DNA from: Sarcocystis neurona
Taxonomy: Eukaryota; Apicomplexa; Conoidasida; Eucoccidiorida; Sarcocystidae
Direction: 5' to 3'
Length of the DNA: 64,000 bases
NCBI GenBank assembly: GCA_000727475.1
Contig: KL647310.1
Coordinates: forward strand, 558,001-622,000
The notes below the pieces were generated by a model, which ran no database searches, was not told the origin of the DNA, and worked only from the letters and a program-made list of their open reading frames with translations. Positions 1-11,600 of this stretch are shown in pieces. Both the position numbers and the translations under genes were made by a program. Within the stretch, counting starts at the first letter, position 1. Each line of letters begins with the position of its first letter.

Positions 1-1026
1 AACCTGCGACGATCGCTGCTGTTGAGGAGCCTAGGCCCCGCTCAAGTGGAATGTTGTTCGTGCAGAAGAATTTGAACTTGGGTAACAATTCCGGATCCAA
101 ATCATCCACTTGGGAAAGAAACAATCTGAAGCTTTTCACCACCTGCGCATTCCACGCAGAAATAATTGTGTGGAGCCTTGAACCTGCTAGCCAACAAAGT
201 GTTAAAGCTAGCATTTCGTAAAGGGGGTTGACAGACAGCTTTTGCGCGTAAAACAGAGTTTCCAGCCAAAAGATGGCCCTCGTTCGAATCACCGTGAGAG
301 AAAAGGATTACAAGCTGAACGGTGGCCTACGTACGAATCACTGAACTGCAAAAGTACTAAAACCTGCGACACCACTACGGTAGCAAGGAAACATAAACGA
401 GTCTGGTTATCGATCTTGATTCCAGGCCCGGAATGTATCAGCTAGTTGTAGTACCGACATGAGGTTTTGATGTGTTCTGAGACTTTGATGAACACCAAGC
501 AAGTACGCGGAGACATGTAGCAACAATTGCAGTCAAGTGAGAAGAAAACTTAGGACAAATGGAAGGAAGTCAGGGGCCACCAGTTTTGTGCGAGTGACAC
601 GGGATAGATGAACACTAGGCAAGTACGCAGAGAGAGTCAGCAGGTGGAGCAAATTTGATCGTGTACTCAAACGTGTGTAATCGTCTACTCTAGGGGGCTG
701 GCGCGCTGACAGCCGTTGTTTTGCTGCACTGCCTACATCGAGACACGGGATGAAATGAGTCTACAAGGGTGCATGCCAAAGTACGAGATACGAGCCCGGC
801 GGGGTACTGGAAACTTGTCTCTGCAGTGTCCGGAGGACTGGAAAAGACGTACCAAATTTCGAGAGTCTCTCGGCAGTTCTTCCTCTCCTTCACCTGATAT
901 AAAAACCTCTTCCTTGGAGGCCTCCTCCACAATCAGTTCGTTCCAAATATTTAGAGCCACACCCAAGCAGTCTAAGCCCACACCCAAGTTGGCAGACGTC
1001 GCTGGCACTTTCACGTGAACTTTCAT
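1..1026 (-). CDS. thrB: Homoserine kinase (GHMP kinase family), N-terminal part, two exons, cut by the window edge
   Basis: The enzyme phosphorylates L-homoserine with ATP, the step before threonine synthase. Exon 1 (1026-853) starts at the ATG at 1026; an in-frame ATG also lies at 1068. It carries the family N-terminal motif VPATSANLGVGLDCLGVAL and the later block GEGEEELPRDSRNL. A GTACGT donor follows at 852. Exon 2 (142-1) starts after GCGCAG and reads VVKSF..., then NNIPLERGLGSSTAAIVAG, the GHMP motif 2 that binds ATP phosphates. Both exons meet in phase 0, so the join reads NL|VVKSF. The intron is about 710 nt and contains a degenerate direct repeat. About two thirds of the usual protein of roughly 300-370 residues lies outside the window. 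No targeting peptide is evident, since the family motif begins within a few residues of the ATG. The motifs and splice fit are seen; the substrate is inferred from family motifs. Confidence 0.88.
487..630. repeat. Degenerate direct repeat in the homoserine kinase intron
   Basis: A stretch of about 24 bp beginning GATGAACAC at 488 recurs near 607 with three mismatches (period about 120 bp). It lies wholly in the intron and looks like an old local duplication. Confidence 0.5.
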
Positions 1027-1839
1027 TTTTGCTTGCACTTTGATCTCTCCAGGATATAACTGCAGCATATAACCTGAACGGGTCGTCTTTCAGTCACGTT
1101 GAAAGCCGATCGAAGATACTACTGTGCATTAAATGTAGTAGGATGCACCGTATTTTATGTAGTCTCCGTAAACAGGCACACAGCTGTACGCCAATAGAAA
1201 GAAATGAGGACGCTGGCTCTGCATCGACAAACTCCTGCGTGACTCGTTAAGTTTCTCGCTAACACACATAAGAGTATTCGTCAGCTGCAGTGATGTGTAC
1301 ACGAGGGAACAAGTTGGCTTGTGTCCAGCGTGCAGGCGTGATGCCTAACGTTGCGTCCAAAAATTGGTCAGAGTAGTTGCACACAGTATTCGGTTTCAGT
1401 GCGTTGTTAGTGACGATGCGTTGCTTCAAAACCGCAGTGTCTGCCGACGCACTCACATCACTGTAGAGGGCAGTAGCAAAAGGGGCACTTTCCTCTGGCA
1501 AGCAACTTGCTAACTAAATTCCAGTATACTGTTACGCAAAAATCTCTAAGGAGGCGGTCTATTTGACGTGATGCAAAGTGTTCTGTTCGCAAAGGGAGGG
1601 AAAACACGCGGAAGGGCTGTGCAACAAATTGGTCCTCCCTGGTTCGTATTGTCAGCATGTAAGATTACTACCTTCTGCGTATTCTCGTGGGCCGAAAGCA
1701 CGTGTATTTAAACGTGTCTCTTTACAGCTCGCGAGGACTTGATATGTTTGGCAACTTGAACATGATTCTTCCGATCGAGTAACCGAAGGTGTCGCCCACC
1801 CTACACGTCTGCCACAACCAATATGCAGGGACACACTTG

Positions 1840-2055
1840 AGGATTGAACCCGTCAAGCGTAGAGCGTACCCCGTAAAAAGCACGCCACACAGGAGCGAGT
1901 ACAGTGTGCATCACTAATCGTCTTGAAGACTGGGTCCGTCAAACGCAAAGCCTACAAGAAGAGAGCACAGTACGTATCACTACTCGTCGCGAAGACTGGG
2001 TCCGTCGCACGCAAAGCCTAGAATGAAAAGTGCACGTCATAGAGGGACAAGTACA
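1840..2055. repeat. Three decayed tandem copies, unit about 66 bp
   Basis: GAAGACTGGGTCCGTC occurs at 1925 and 1991 (period 66 bp). Each copy is followed by a related CGCAAAGCC block and a GCAC...GTA tail. A more diverged, longer copy precedes them from about 1842. There is no open frame across it. Confidence 0.6.
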
Positions 2056-2474
2056 TCTATGTATCCGTATTCAGTACCTGTTGAGCCATTAGCATGTAAA
2101 CGGATAGCCTGTTTCTTCTCTCCTGTTGGGATGGCTGCCTGTTTAACTGCACTCAAAACGTGCCCTACTTTGAAGCGGATTGCAACCTCCTCTTAGCGTC
2201 CAGTTAGATATTCACGACCTTTAGATGCAGAACATCAGATGCGGAGCTCTGTGGAGATTTGAGGCACATGGAACAAGGCACCAAAGACACCTAGCAGCAC
2301 AACACGCGTACGTATGAGCATCTCAGTTTCAAGGCAGACGTTTCAGATTGTTTTTGCCTGCCGACGAAATCAAGGATTGAGTTGGCAGGGACCGCACGAG
2401 GACGGCCACGTTACTGACCTGTGATCACAGCAGCGCTAGAGGCAGGTGTGTACCGATAAAAACGAAGCAAAGGC

Positions 2475-2570
2475 TTATATGGTTGTGCATCATAAGCAGA
2501 TCAGACGACCTTGCAAGTTACGTTTATATGATTTTGCATCACAGGCAGGTCGATCTTGCAAGCTACGGGG
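2475..2570. repeat. Two-copy tandem duplication, about 50 bp
   Basis: TTATATGGTTGTGCATCATAAG... is repeated about 50 bp later with substitutions. Both copies end in CTTGCAAG(T/C)TACG. Confidence 0.55.
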
Positions 2571-4987
2571 AACAATGTAGCCTTGCAGAATGCCTGAGGT
2601 AACCAGAATTTCACGGCTGTTACAGATCACAGCAGCGTCACGGACATGGAACAATTCTACGTTCAGAATGAGATGCGGACTTTTTGTTGGCTGGTATGAA
2701 ATGGTTCATGTTTCCAAAGCACAATTATGTTTTTCTGCTTGTAAGACTACGTACCCTTGACCGTAGAGTTGCGACCAGGTAGTGCTACCACTGCGTATGA
2801 AAGAACCGAGAGAAAGAAGGAAGAAATTCGTCGTGCAGTGCTGCAGGTTCTTTGTTCGCTCATACGGCGGCTTTTCCAGAGTTTGTTCTTCCCGCTCCGT
2901 AACATGTCGATGGTCCTCTGTTCTGCAAACTTTCTTAGGAGCCCATGCGCGCGATACGCAGACAGGCGTTCGTGCACCGGTAGGCCCTAAGCACGTGCAG
3001 AACCGTTCGTGGGCAAATATGTTTGTACGCGTGTTTTCGCCTGAATCGCAAGTTATCCGCCAGACTCGTTACTTTTGATGAGGGGCCACTCTCGCTCGAT
3101 GCTGGAGGACACACTGTACCACAACTGCAGGTAGGTGTAAGTGACTGGATGCTTCTGTGTGCAGACGTACGGCCTTAAGAATGCGCGCCGTACGCGTCCT
3201 CGTGGGATCCTACACGCAGTCTCCTTCCTTCCTCCCTAAACACCAAGGAGGGAACGCTGCCAGTGGAGACATTTTTATGTAATCTCTCGATTGGCGTGGC
3301 TGCGTAGTTTGGCTGTGATAGCTTGGGTAGGGGACACTCGGTAATCCAGGGGTTGTCACTGGGGTGCTACTACCCTGCGTCCACCGCGTACGCGCGCTAG
3401 CGGTGAGAACACCAAGATCCTCCCTGTAGGATCTCCTGCGCATCTGTTTTGCGTCGCCTCGTGTAGAAAACGCTTGTCCTTTTAGTGAACCTTTCTTTAA
3501 GTGTAGACACCAGTGTAGCTGGGTGTTGCGTGGTCCTTCGGTCTCACTTTCGTGTACAGAAATAGGAGCTTGAGGCCCAAGGTAATGATGGTACCTGGTA
3601 ATAAAAAGTCTCTGGGCTTCCTTCTGCCAATGACATCAAGGTGGTGACAGCATTACCCAAGCTCGCCGCCGAACGACACACGCTGTGAATACGCATGCAC
3701 TGTCGAACTGCTGAAACGTTGATATTGTTCCGTGTCCGGAATGGTTGACTCATATAGTAACGCGCTTTCACGACAAGAGTCTTCGCCGTGTCAACAGTCT
3801 ACACGCAGTTTGCTGACGAGATGCAGGATGCTGTTCTGGACTCTTTCCATTTGTAGTGTTCAGTGGTCTTGAACCTATTATGTTGTAGACGTGTCTATCT
3901 GTATCTGTATTTACATATTCGCATAAGCACACTCTGATGTATGCGTAAACTTTCCTGTAGGAGGTTGTGTGCATTTCTCGTCGTTCAAAGGTGTGCGCCC
4001 GCACAACTGCATCACCGATTACACCTGTACGCACAGGTGTACGTATGTGTCAGCTTCAGGACAGTGATTTACCGACCACACCTGTGTGTACACACGCGCG
4101 TATAGCGTACAGGCGCATTTCGTTCGTGTGTGCCCCGAAGTGGTGCTGCTCAGAGGAATTATGATCACACAAGCCTGCCGAGAAAGCGTGGTCGAATGTG
4201 CCGCTCCATCTGACCTTCCGACTACTAGGTGTAGCTACGGAGTGTCCTGTCCGATACTAGTGCGGGGCACATATTATCAGACGGTTGCTCAATATCACCC
4301 TGGCAGGCCCACTGAGTATGATTTGCATGGTATAGGAACTGCCTCAGTTTGAGCATGCGAAGCGGTATTCGTAACACCGGTAATCCCAAAGATGGAAAGA
4401 GAAATGTCACCCCTCTATGCACATTACGTCGCACTCTATCTCAAAAGATGCCGCGCAGCAGCTCCAATTCTTCAGCCGTTGCAGATGTATGCGTATTCGC
4501 GTGGGGATACCGTTCTTGCATGTTGATGTCTCTTTCTCCCCGTAGCTGTCTCTACCCTCAGACGTTGTCGTAAAACAAGATGGCAACATTTGTGTTTGTT
4601 GCTCCGCGTCTAAACTCTTGGCAATGCAGTGGTCTCGTGAAACCTCTACATGTGTGGACGAGCTGAATGCGGACGGTCACTTTGGTACTTATTTATCGTA
4701 GGCTACAAGTCTCCTCACTACGTCATTCGCCGGTGGCACCTGCGGAAATATCGTAGGCTTGTATGCGCTCTACCTTAGCGCTCGTGGTGATTTCTGGCGG
4801 GGCAGAACGAACGTTGCATTGTCAGTCAAGTTGTTCATAACCGGTAATCTTGGACTGTAAGCACACTTGCCGTCTGCGAGTAGCGACAACCTATTAGTCG
4901 GCGAGTTGACATCCGTCTTATTTCTGCAGACCTCTGAATATCGCCTTTGAGCAACAGCGTCTTATTAGGGCTCCGCTCGTCAAGTCT

Positions 4988-6890
4988 TCAGAATGAGGCC
5001 GGGTTCTTATTAGTTCCAGCAGCTTCTCTGTATGCGCTGACAGCGCTTCCGTACCTTGCTTACGCTATATTGACATCCCGGTTAACCGGAGGGCAGGCGT
5101 CCTGCACCAGATTTTCTCCTATGTCGGTGTGCTGAGTAGGTAAGTTGTTCTCTCTGCATACATACGTGTGCAGTTTGAGCCTCGTCAGCTCCGCCCGCTT
5201 TTCTGAAATAAGACGTTCTTGACTTTTAGGTCCATCTTCGACAAAGTGGCACGGGACGTTCGTTGGTTCCTTGCTCTCAAAGAATAATGTGAGTACTAAT
5301 GGATAACAGTGCATGCGGTTTAAAGTGAACTGAATGCGTCTCACCACCTGGACTCCACGGGGTTTTAAGGACTCCTGAGTGGCCATGTCGTGTCATTCTG
5401 CGCGCTTCAAGTGCATAACGCAACCACACGTTAAATGACAGTTGCATATCCGCTGCAGAAAACCTCAACTACACAAGTTCACTAAACAGACAGCACCGGT
5501 ATCAGATGAATATCTCTCCTACCTATATCCACCGCGTTATATGAAAAAATCCCTTTAACTTTACACGATGCTTACACACCGTCGTTGCACTACCGTGTCT
5601 TTACCTGTAGGTAATCATCAAGAGTATGTTGATGGAGACGTTCACTGCACTTTATTTCACTGAGGTGGCGATCTCGGCGGGCGGAACATGGTCGGCCACT
5701 CTTGCAATCGCGGCGAGCGGTACCCACACTAGAAACGTGCTTCTCAAGGCTGTAGCCGGAGGGACCTTGGACTGAGGACCTACGGCCGCGTCCCATGCTC
5801 TACGACTTCCAGCCCCCTTGTCTGAGCCGTGAAGAAGTGTCTTCTTCCAAGACAATCCATATGTAGACCTATAGGGTCTATTTCAAATACAGTGACTTCG
5901 AAGCCTTCCCGGAGTGTTACTATTCCACGCCTTTCGCAATGGATCTGAGGGCTCCACAGGACTGTCCTTTCTTTCGTGCAACCACCCGCGTGCCCCATTG
6001 CTGACTACCCGTGCCGTGGCACGCAGTAACGCGCCGCAATTCAATCGTGGACGCAAATGCGAACAAAGTTCGTCAATTCCAATCTCTACGGCAGACTTGA
6101 TATGTGCAGGACAGACGCGCCACACGAAGCATTTCACTAGTGTTGCAGCGAGTACACGTCGTCCTTACGGTGGGGGGGATTACGCCAGCGTAACTCACCT
6201 TGGCGGACGGCTTTGGCAGCTGCATGCTCGTGACTACGCAGCTTCCAGGTTGCCATCGATTTTGTTTTCCCGATCGTTTTCTTCTTTCCGTCTCATTCTT
6301 CAACTCCCTGCGTATCTTTTGCAGACGCATCTGCAGTACTAGGCTTATGGGGGAGGGAAGCCGTTTTTTCCAGCTGCTCAAAAAATCGCTGCTCGGGAAG
6401 GGCGAACGATGATGATGGAGCAGTGTGCTTCTCGCGTCTCAATCTACTGATCGCCGCAACTCGCGTTTGCGGCTGTGTGCTCATCCACGTGGTTGTATGT
6501 GCGGAAACATTTAGAGAGGTTTCTGGCGAATTAAGCTGCAGAACGTTGTCACTTCCTTGATGCTCGTTTCTACGTGAAACTACACATCGTATCAAACGGC
6601 TGCTGCTGGAGTGCTGCAAGAACCCTTCAAAGGAGCCTCGTCCGCCGCAGTTGTTCCATCTTCTGAGGTACACGTCGAGCATATTTCCCGCCATTTTCCA
6701 TACAACTGCAAACAGGAAGAGCGTACGTGGAGACGAGATTTTCCAGACGTTCCAGCACCTCGAACTGTGGACAGAGGTACAAGCTTGCTCTGTACACACT
6801 GGTGAATTCCTCTTTCGACGAGAACATCAGTAGACCTCTCCCAAGGACCAACGGTCGGCAGACTGCGTCTTTGTGACGAGATCGTAACAT
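4988..6890 (-). CDS. Tentative multi-exon gene, product unknown
   Basis: Starting at the ATG at 6890, frames can be chained as 6890-6735, 6705-6598 and from 6535, in phase but needing introns of only 29 and 62 nt. Strong sites further on are AAG|GTGAGT at 6199, an acceptor before 6095, CAG|GTAAAG after 5605, an exon 5275-5166 ending before GTATGT, and a possible last exon 5036-4988. These later parts agree in phase. The link near 6400-6307 needs a frame change I cannot place, next to T6, A6 and C5 runs. The predicted protein is basic and polar, with no domain I recognise. An opposing plus-strand frame (4997-5139) ends at a perfect AG|GTAAGT, so the 3' end is in doubt. Confidence 0.3.
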
Positions 6891-6911
6891 CGGAAGGAAA
6901 TTAAAGGACAA

Positions 6912-8604
6912 ACGGTGACACGAGGAACACAGAAACTGAGGCGCGCGTGTCCTTTATCCTTGTACCGCCACACAGTGTCTATTCCTTGGTCCACGGTGCT
7001 CTGCAAGGTGTGATTTTCCCACTGGCGTGTACTGGTGGAGTGCCGTCAGTGAAGTGATATATCTGTTGACATTTACAGATTCATTTGGTTTCGTACAGCA
7101 AGTGATTTCCGGGTATCTCAGAAAATGGAGGCTGCACGGGGGTGCTACAAGGAACACCTCGTCTCTTCTCGTGCCGTGCACAGAGCCCTATGTACATTGC
7201 GGCGGCTCCTGCACAGATGTACCTGCATGTGGCTCACTCACATCCGTCTTCACATCTGCTGTCGGTATTACTTTCTGGCAGCCAAATTGAATAGTGGTGT
7301 TTGCAAGAGCAGCGGCAGCACGAAGAGCAGCGGCAGCACGAAGAGCATCAGCGCGAGCTCGACCACCAAGGCCACCGCAGCAGTGTCACTACCAAATAGG
7401 TTCGTAGAGTTCCGTCTGTGTAAGCGACATAGGTGTACACCTCAATATATATGTGACCATTCGAACAAATGCGTATATGTATAAACCGATGCTCGCATAC
7501 ACATATGCTGAGAAGACAAAGTGGTAAAGAAGGAGATTTTCCAGACATCTAGAAGAACAGCGTACAGCTGTCCACACACGTACAACTGCCGAAAGGTGTA
7601 CGCTTATGCGTGTAGACATAGGCGTACATATATACGTATATTTGTTTAGAGAGCGAGAGGAAGAAAGAAAGAAAGAAGATAGGGACGCGTGCATACACGT
7701 ATTCGCCGGAAGCAAACGCAGCTGTTGCTACTCAGGAGAGTTTCCAATAAACAGACGTATACGTAATCGGTATACGTCGTCTGCATACGTTTGTGTATAT
7801 AAACATTTCTCTGTCATATATATGAATATATATCTATATGTGCATTTGCATAGGTACATTTCGGTAAAGAGACGATCTGCGGTGCGTAGCACCGCAGTGT
7901 GCGCTGGGGCGACCGCCTGGTTTGTCATCGCAACTTTTTCTTCCATGTAGAGTTTCAGTTTCGTGCTCGCGAAGTATTCCCCCTCATTTGTTGAAGCGTG
8001 CAACGGGAAGTGTTACTATTTGATTCCGTATCTCCGTATTGTCCAGAGCTGGGTCATTTCTCCGAGTCGGTCTTCTGCGTTCTCGTGTGTCATGTTCTGC
8101 TCGCCCTCATTCCCGCCGAGGGGAGGTGGAGCGTACGCTGTCCCCAGGTGCGGTGTACATACACCGAAGGCAGCTACGGAAAAGTCATTATTTGTCAGGT
8201 ATTCCACCGTGCAAGCGTGTGTTCGGCGAAGTCATCTACGCGTTTGATGCGTCCGCAGGGCAAGCTGCTGATCAACTCCTTTTGGGGGAAGGGCCGCACA
8301 TCGGGTCCCACACCCGTACTCGTGTAAATATATGTGTCCACCAACAATCATGTCTGTTGGTCGATGTACATATGTGTGGTCTATATGTTTGTCCATCCAT
8401 TCGTACGCAGGGGCAGCGTAGGTCGTGTAGAAGACTGCACGTGTCCTTCTCAACAAGACACCCACTACCCAGTACCGTCTATATAGAGGGAGAGAGATAG
8501 AAAGGGAGGCAAGCAAACTCAGATGTATACGTTTTGTGGCGCCTTCTGTCTTCGTGTTTTATCCAGGGTCAGCGAGCGGAAAGTAGATTTTTTTCTCTGT
8601 AAAG
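6912..8604. other. No supportable gene; probable upstream region of the 8605 gene
   Basis: The stretch contains short low-complexity frames, purine/pyrimidine patches and TA-rich microsatellite scraps. Two tandem 18-bp Ser/Gly/Lys-type units lie at 7308-7345. The last few hundred bases should include the promoter and 5' leader of the following gene, but I see no motif I would call. Confidence 0.45.
7308..7345 (+). repeat. Two tandem 18-bp units
   Basis: AGCAGCGGCAGCACGAAG is present twice in direct succession, followed by a related third partial unit. It is a small minisatellite of the CAG family. Confidence 0.75.
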
Positions 8605-11600
8605 ATGGAACGCGCCACTTCTTTCTCTTTTGATCCTCTGCCTCCTGTCGAGCCTCCCCCCAAGGCAGTGATTTGGACGCCCCTGCAGTACTACGACGGA
8701 GCAGGTGAGGCAGCTAGAAGCCAGGAGAAAACGGAAAGTCACGAGGCGTACTAATTCACTGACAAAACGTTTAGTCGCCCGTCTTTTGTATGAAAGACGA
8801 CGTTTCTTCGCGTATAGAAACGGTGTCTATGTAGTCGCCTCAAGCTGGACACATTCCACGTCTTTTTGACCAAGCTGAAGTTTCTTTCACCAGATGCGGG
8901 AGAAGCCTCAACATCCGGTCGACGCCGAAAGCTTCCGTCTTCCCGGGTGGTGCACGTACCTTCCAGGAGCACGCGCAGAAGTGTGCTGGCCTCGTCGCAC
9001 AACCCACACTGCCTTTTTTCCTTCTAAACAACACTTCTCTGCAGAGACGTAGTACCTGACGCGTCGAGTGTGTCCAAGTTAAAAAACTGCGTCTCACTAC
9101 TGATTCTGTCAACGTTTTTTGTCTGCTTGTGAACGTGTGTGTATGCAGAAGTACTCTTACTATTAAGTAGGCGCATTAAAGGCTAGTTGTCCAAACGTAC
9201 TTCGCCAACGTAGGTGCAAAAGTCACATAGCAATCCCTATAGTTATCGAATGCATATGTAGTATTAGGAAGGCTCTACAGTACATCTGCATTCGCACACA
9301 TATATCCACTTATATATATATACATATATGTGCATGTATGAACTATGTTCCCTACTGATGTAGGCAGCCGATCCTTCATTTTGGTAGTCAAGGGTTACGC
9401 TTTTGTAAGATGAAAGCACCACGTTGGTGCAAGTGCGCGTCTTTTTCCCACGGTGTTTCGAAGCGTTGTCCTTTCTTTCTTTTTGTCTCTGTCGTTCGCT
9501 TTTCTGTCTTTTTTCTGCGCCCGTGGTGTGTCTACTAGCACTCTGCTCCTCTCTCGTCTTTTCTTCCTTTTTTCCTCCGCTACCTTCCGATGGACCGCCT
9601 GTTCTCTTCTTCGAGTCTGCGCGCAGGGTGGGCAGCGCTGCCCGAGCGCGAGAAACTGGAAATGAGGCCGACGCGGTGGGACGACGAACGGCTGCGCTTT
9701 CTCGACCCTGTAGAAGGAATTGCAGATGTGTTCAAGTCTGTTCAGTCCGGGACATACGATGTAAAAGTAAGGATCACTGCGGAGGAAAGCAGCCGCATGT
9801 GGGGAAGCAGTTCTTGTTCCTTCAGGAGACAAGAGGGCGAATGTACAGAGAGAGAGCGAACAGGACACGCAAAGAGACAAAGATAGAGAGACAGACAGGG
9901 GAGAGCAAGACATCGAGAAAGACAGAGGTAGGGAAAAAGAGAGAGAGTCAGATACATATATGTGTACCTTTGTTGCATGAAGCGTAGGTCGAATGCGTGA
10001 TATAGCGGAGCTCCAGAGAGAAAGGAGAGAGAGAGGCATGTGTGAAGAGTACATACATGTAGCGTTGTACGCAGGTGTACAGGTGGATATACGTACACAG
10101 ACAATTCCAGATGCGCACGGCTGACAAACGCTATCTCTATGTATATCTGTCCACTCTGAGATGCAAACGCTATCTCTATGTACACTCTGAGGTGTAATGC
10201 TGCGGACGAGCAACCTGACGATAGTGACGACGGTTGCTGTTCCGCGGGAGATGCTGCACACGCGTGTAATTTGGACGTGTGTCGAGGTAGGAGACGTATA
10301 CACGCACGACTGTGCTCGTGTGTAGAGTGGCGTTTCGTTTCACGCCGGGAGAAACGGAAGGATGTCACCGGCGTTTTATAATGAAGTGAGTGCGAGAATT
10401 CCTCAAAGACTCTGGCACTGCTACCGCTGAGTAGGTGGCCGTCTCAAAGCAGACACTTCATCTACACCCCGGGCTTTTCCTGGTGACCGTCTCTTCCACG
10501 TGAGACGCCGCGGTAGTACATGTGAATGGGACGTCTCAGCGGAGGTCTGCCAAGTCTTTTTCTATCCGGATGCCCAAGTATATGCTTCAGAACGCCCCAG
10601 TGTGTCGACGGTTTTTGCCAAATGCCTCAATTATCAAAGTCTCTCCTTGAAAGCGCAAGTATATCACAATTTCTTCGTGAGCGCCTAGGTAGACAGAAAT
10701 TTTATTGAAGCTCCTGACTTCCTTTCAGAGTGCCTACTGTCTCAAAATATGTAAAATACGTGTGTAGGCGTTGTCACGCGAGTACGTCTCACTCGCGGCT
10801 GCCTGCGTCCTCAGAGATAGAACGGCACGATACGGTCGTTACTTTGCGACTGCTGCCGATATGTGTATACAAGCTCAGCGCTGGTCCATATTCACTGTTT
10901 TTAAGCGAGAGATGCTATAGGTGCAACGAGGACGGAGTACGGAGGGCGCATACTCTGCGCAGAGCAAACGATCTCACTCGGACGGGTTACGGTGTAACAA
11001 GTGAAGTTTAGCAGGCGTGCGACAGGACGTGTAGGCAGGCAGCGCCTGGACGGGAGGTCGGTTATATATGCGTCTGGTCTCAAGTGCGTCTAAGTGAATG
11101 TACATAGCCACCCGCGCGCGCACGGATTAGGACAGTGCTGGCGCTTGCGTTTGCGAGTGTTCTCTACTTGCCTGACAGATGGCAGTTTGCTGTTTCAGCT
11201 GTCGAAAGCCTACGGACTTAGCACATGTATTTATCACGTGGTGAAGAAGAACGTCAAGGCTCTGCAGGAGTGGCAAGCTGTTTACGTCTGCCTTGTACGC
11301 TGCTTCTCGGGTGTATGTACACTCCAGCAGCCGTCGCGAGACACCGGGTGTCCCGTCCTCTGCCTCATACTCACTTCGCCGCACGATCAAGAATGGGGCA
11401 CAAGGGTTACGACATTCACTTTTCTCTTTCGCCTCTTTGTTGCATCTCTTTTTCTTCTTTTCCGTTCCCTCTCCTCCTGTTAATTTTCCTTCTTCTTCCA
11501 CGTCCCTCTGCCCTTCAACTGTGAGCGGGCGACGGCTCCGTCGGGTGGGATAGCTACCAGCGCCTTCATCAGTGTCGAAACGCCTGTGTGGATACGTACG

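Larger units (their letters stand above)
1069..4900. other. Plain DNA with no supportable gene
   Basis: Only short open frames without homology or good splice context occur here. The stretch lies upstream (5') of homoserine kinase, so its promoter probably sits within the first few hundred bases, but I can name no motif. Two decayed tandem duplications are listed separately. The remainder (2.6-4.9 kb) holds nothing I can support. Confidence 0.5.

Noticed and set aside
5780..5998. GFEVTVFEIDP, which resembles an FAD/NAD-binding strand
   Set aside because: No GXGXXG precedes it in any plausible frame, and the competing frame fits the splice phases better.
9395..10303. 302-codon minus frame, Ser/Leu-rich
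   Set aside because: Antisense to exon 2 and to a purine-rich intron of the 8605 gene, whose phases are consistent.
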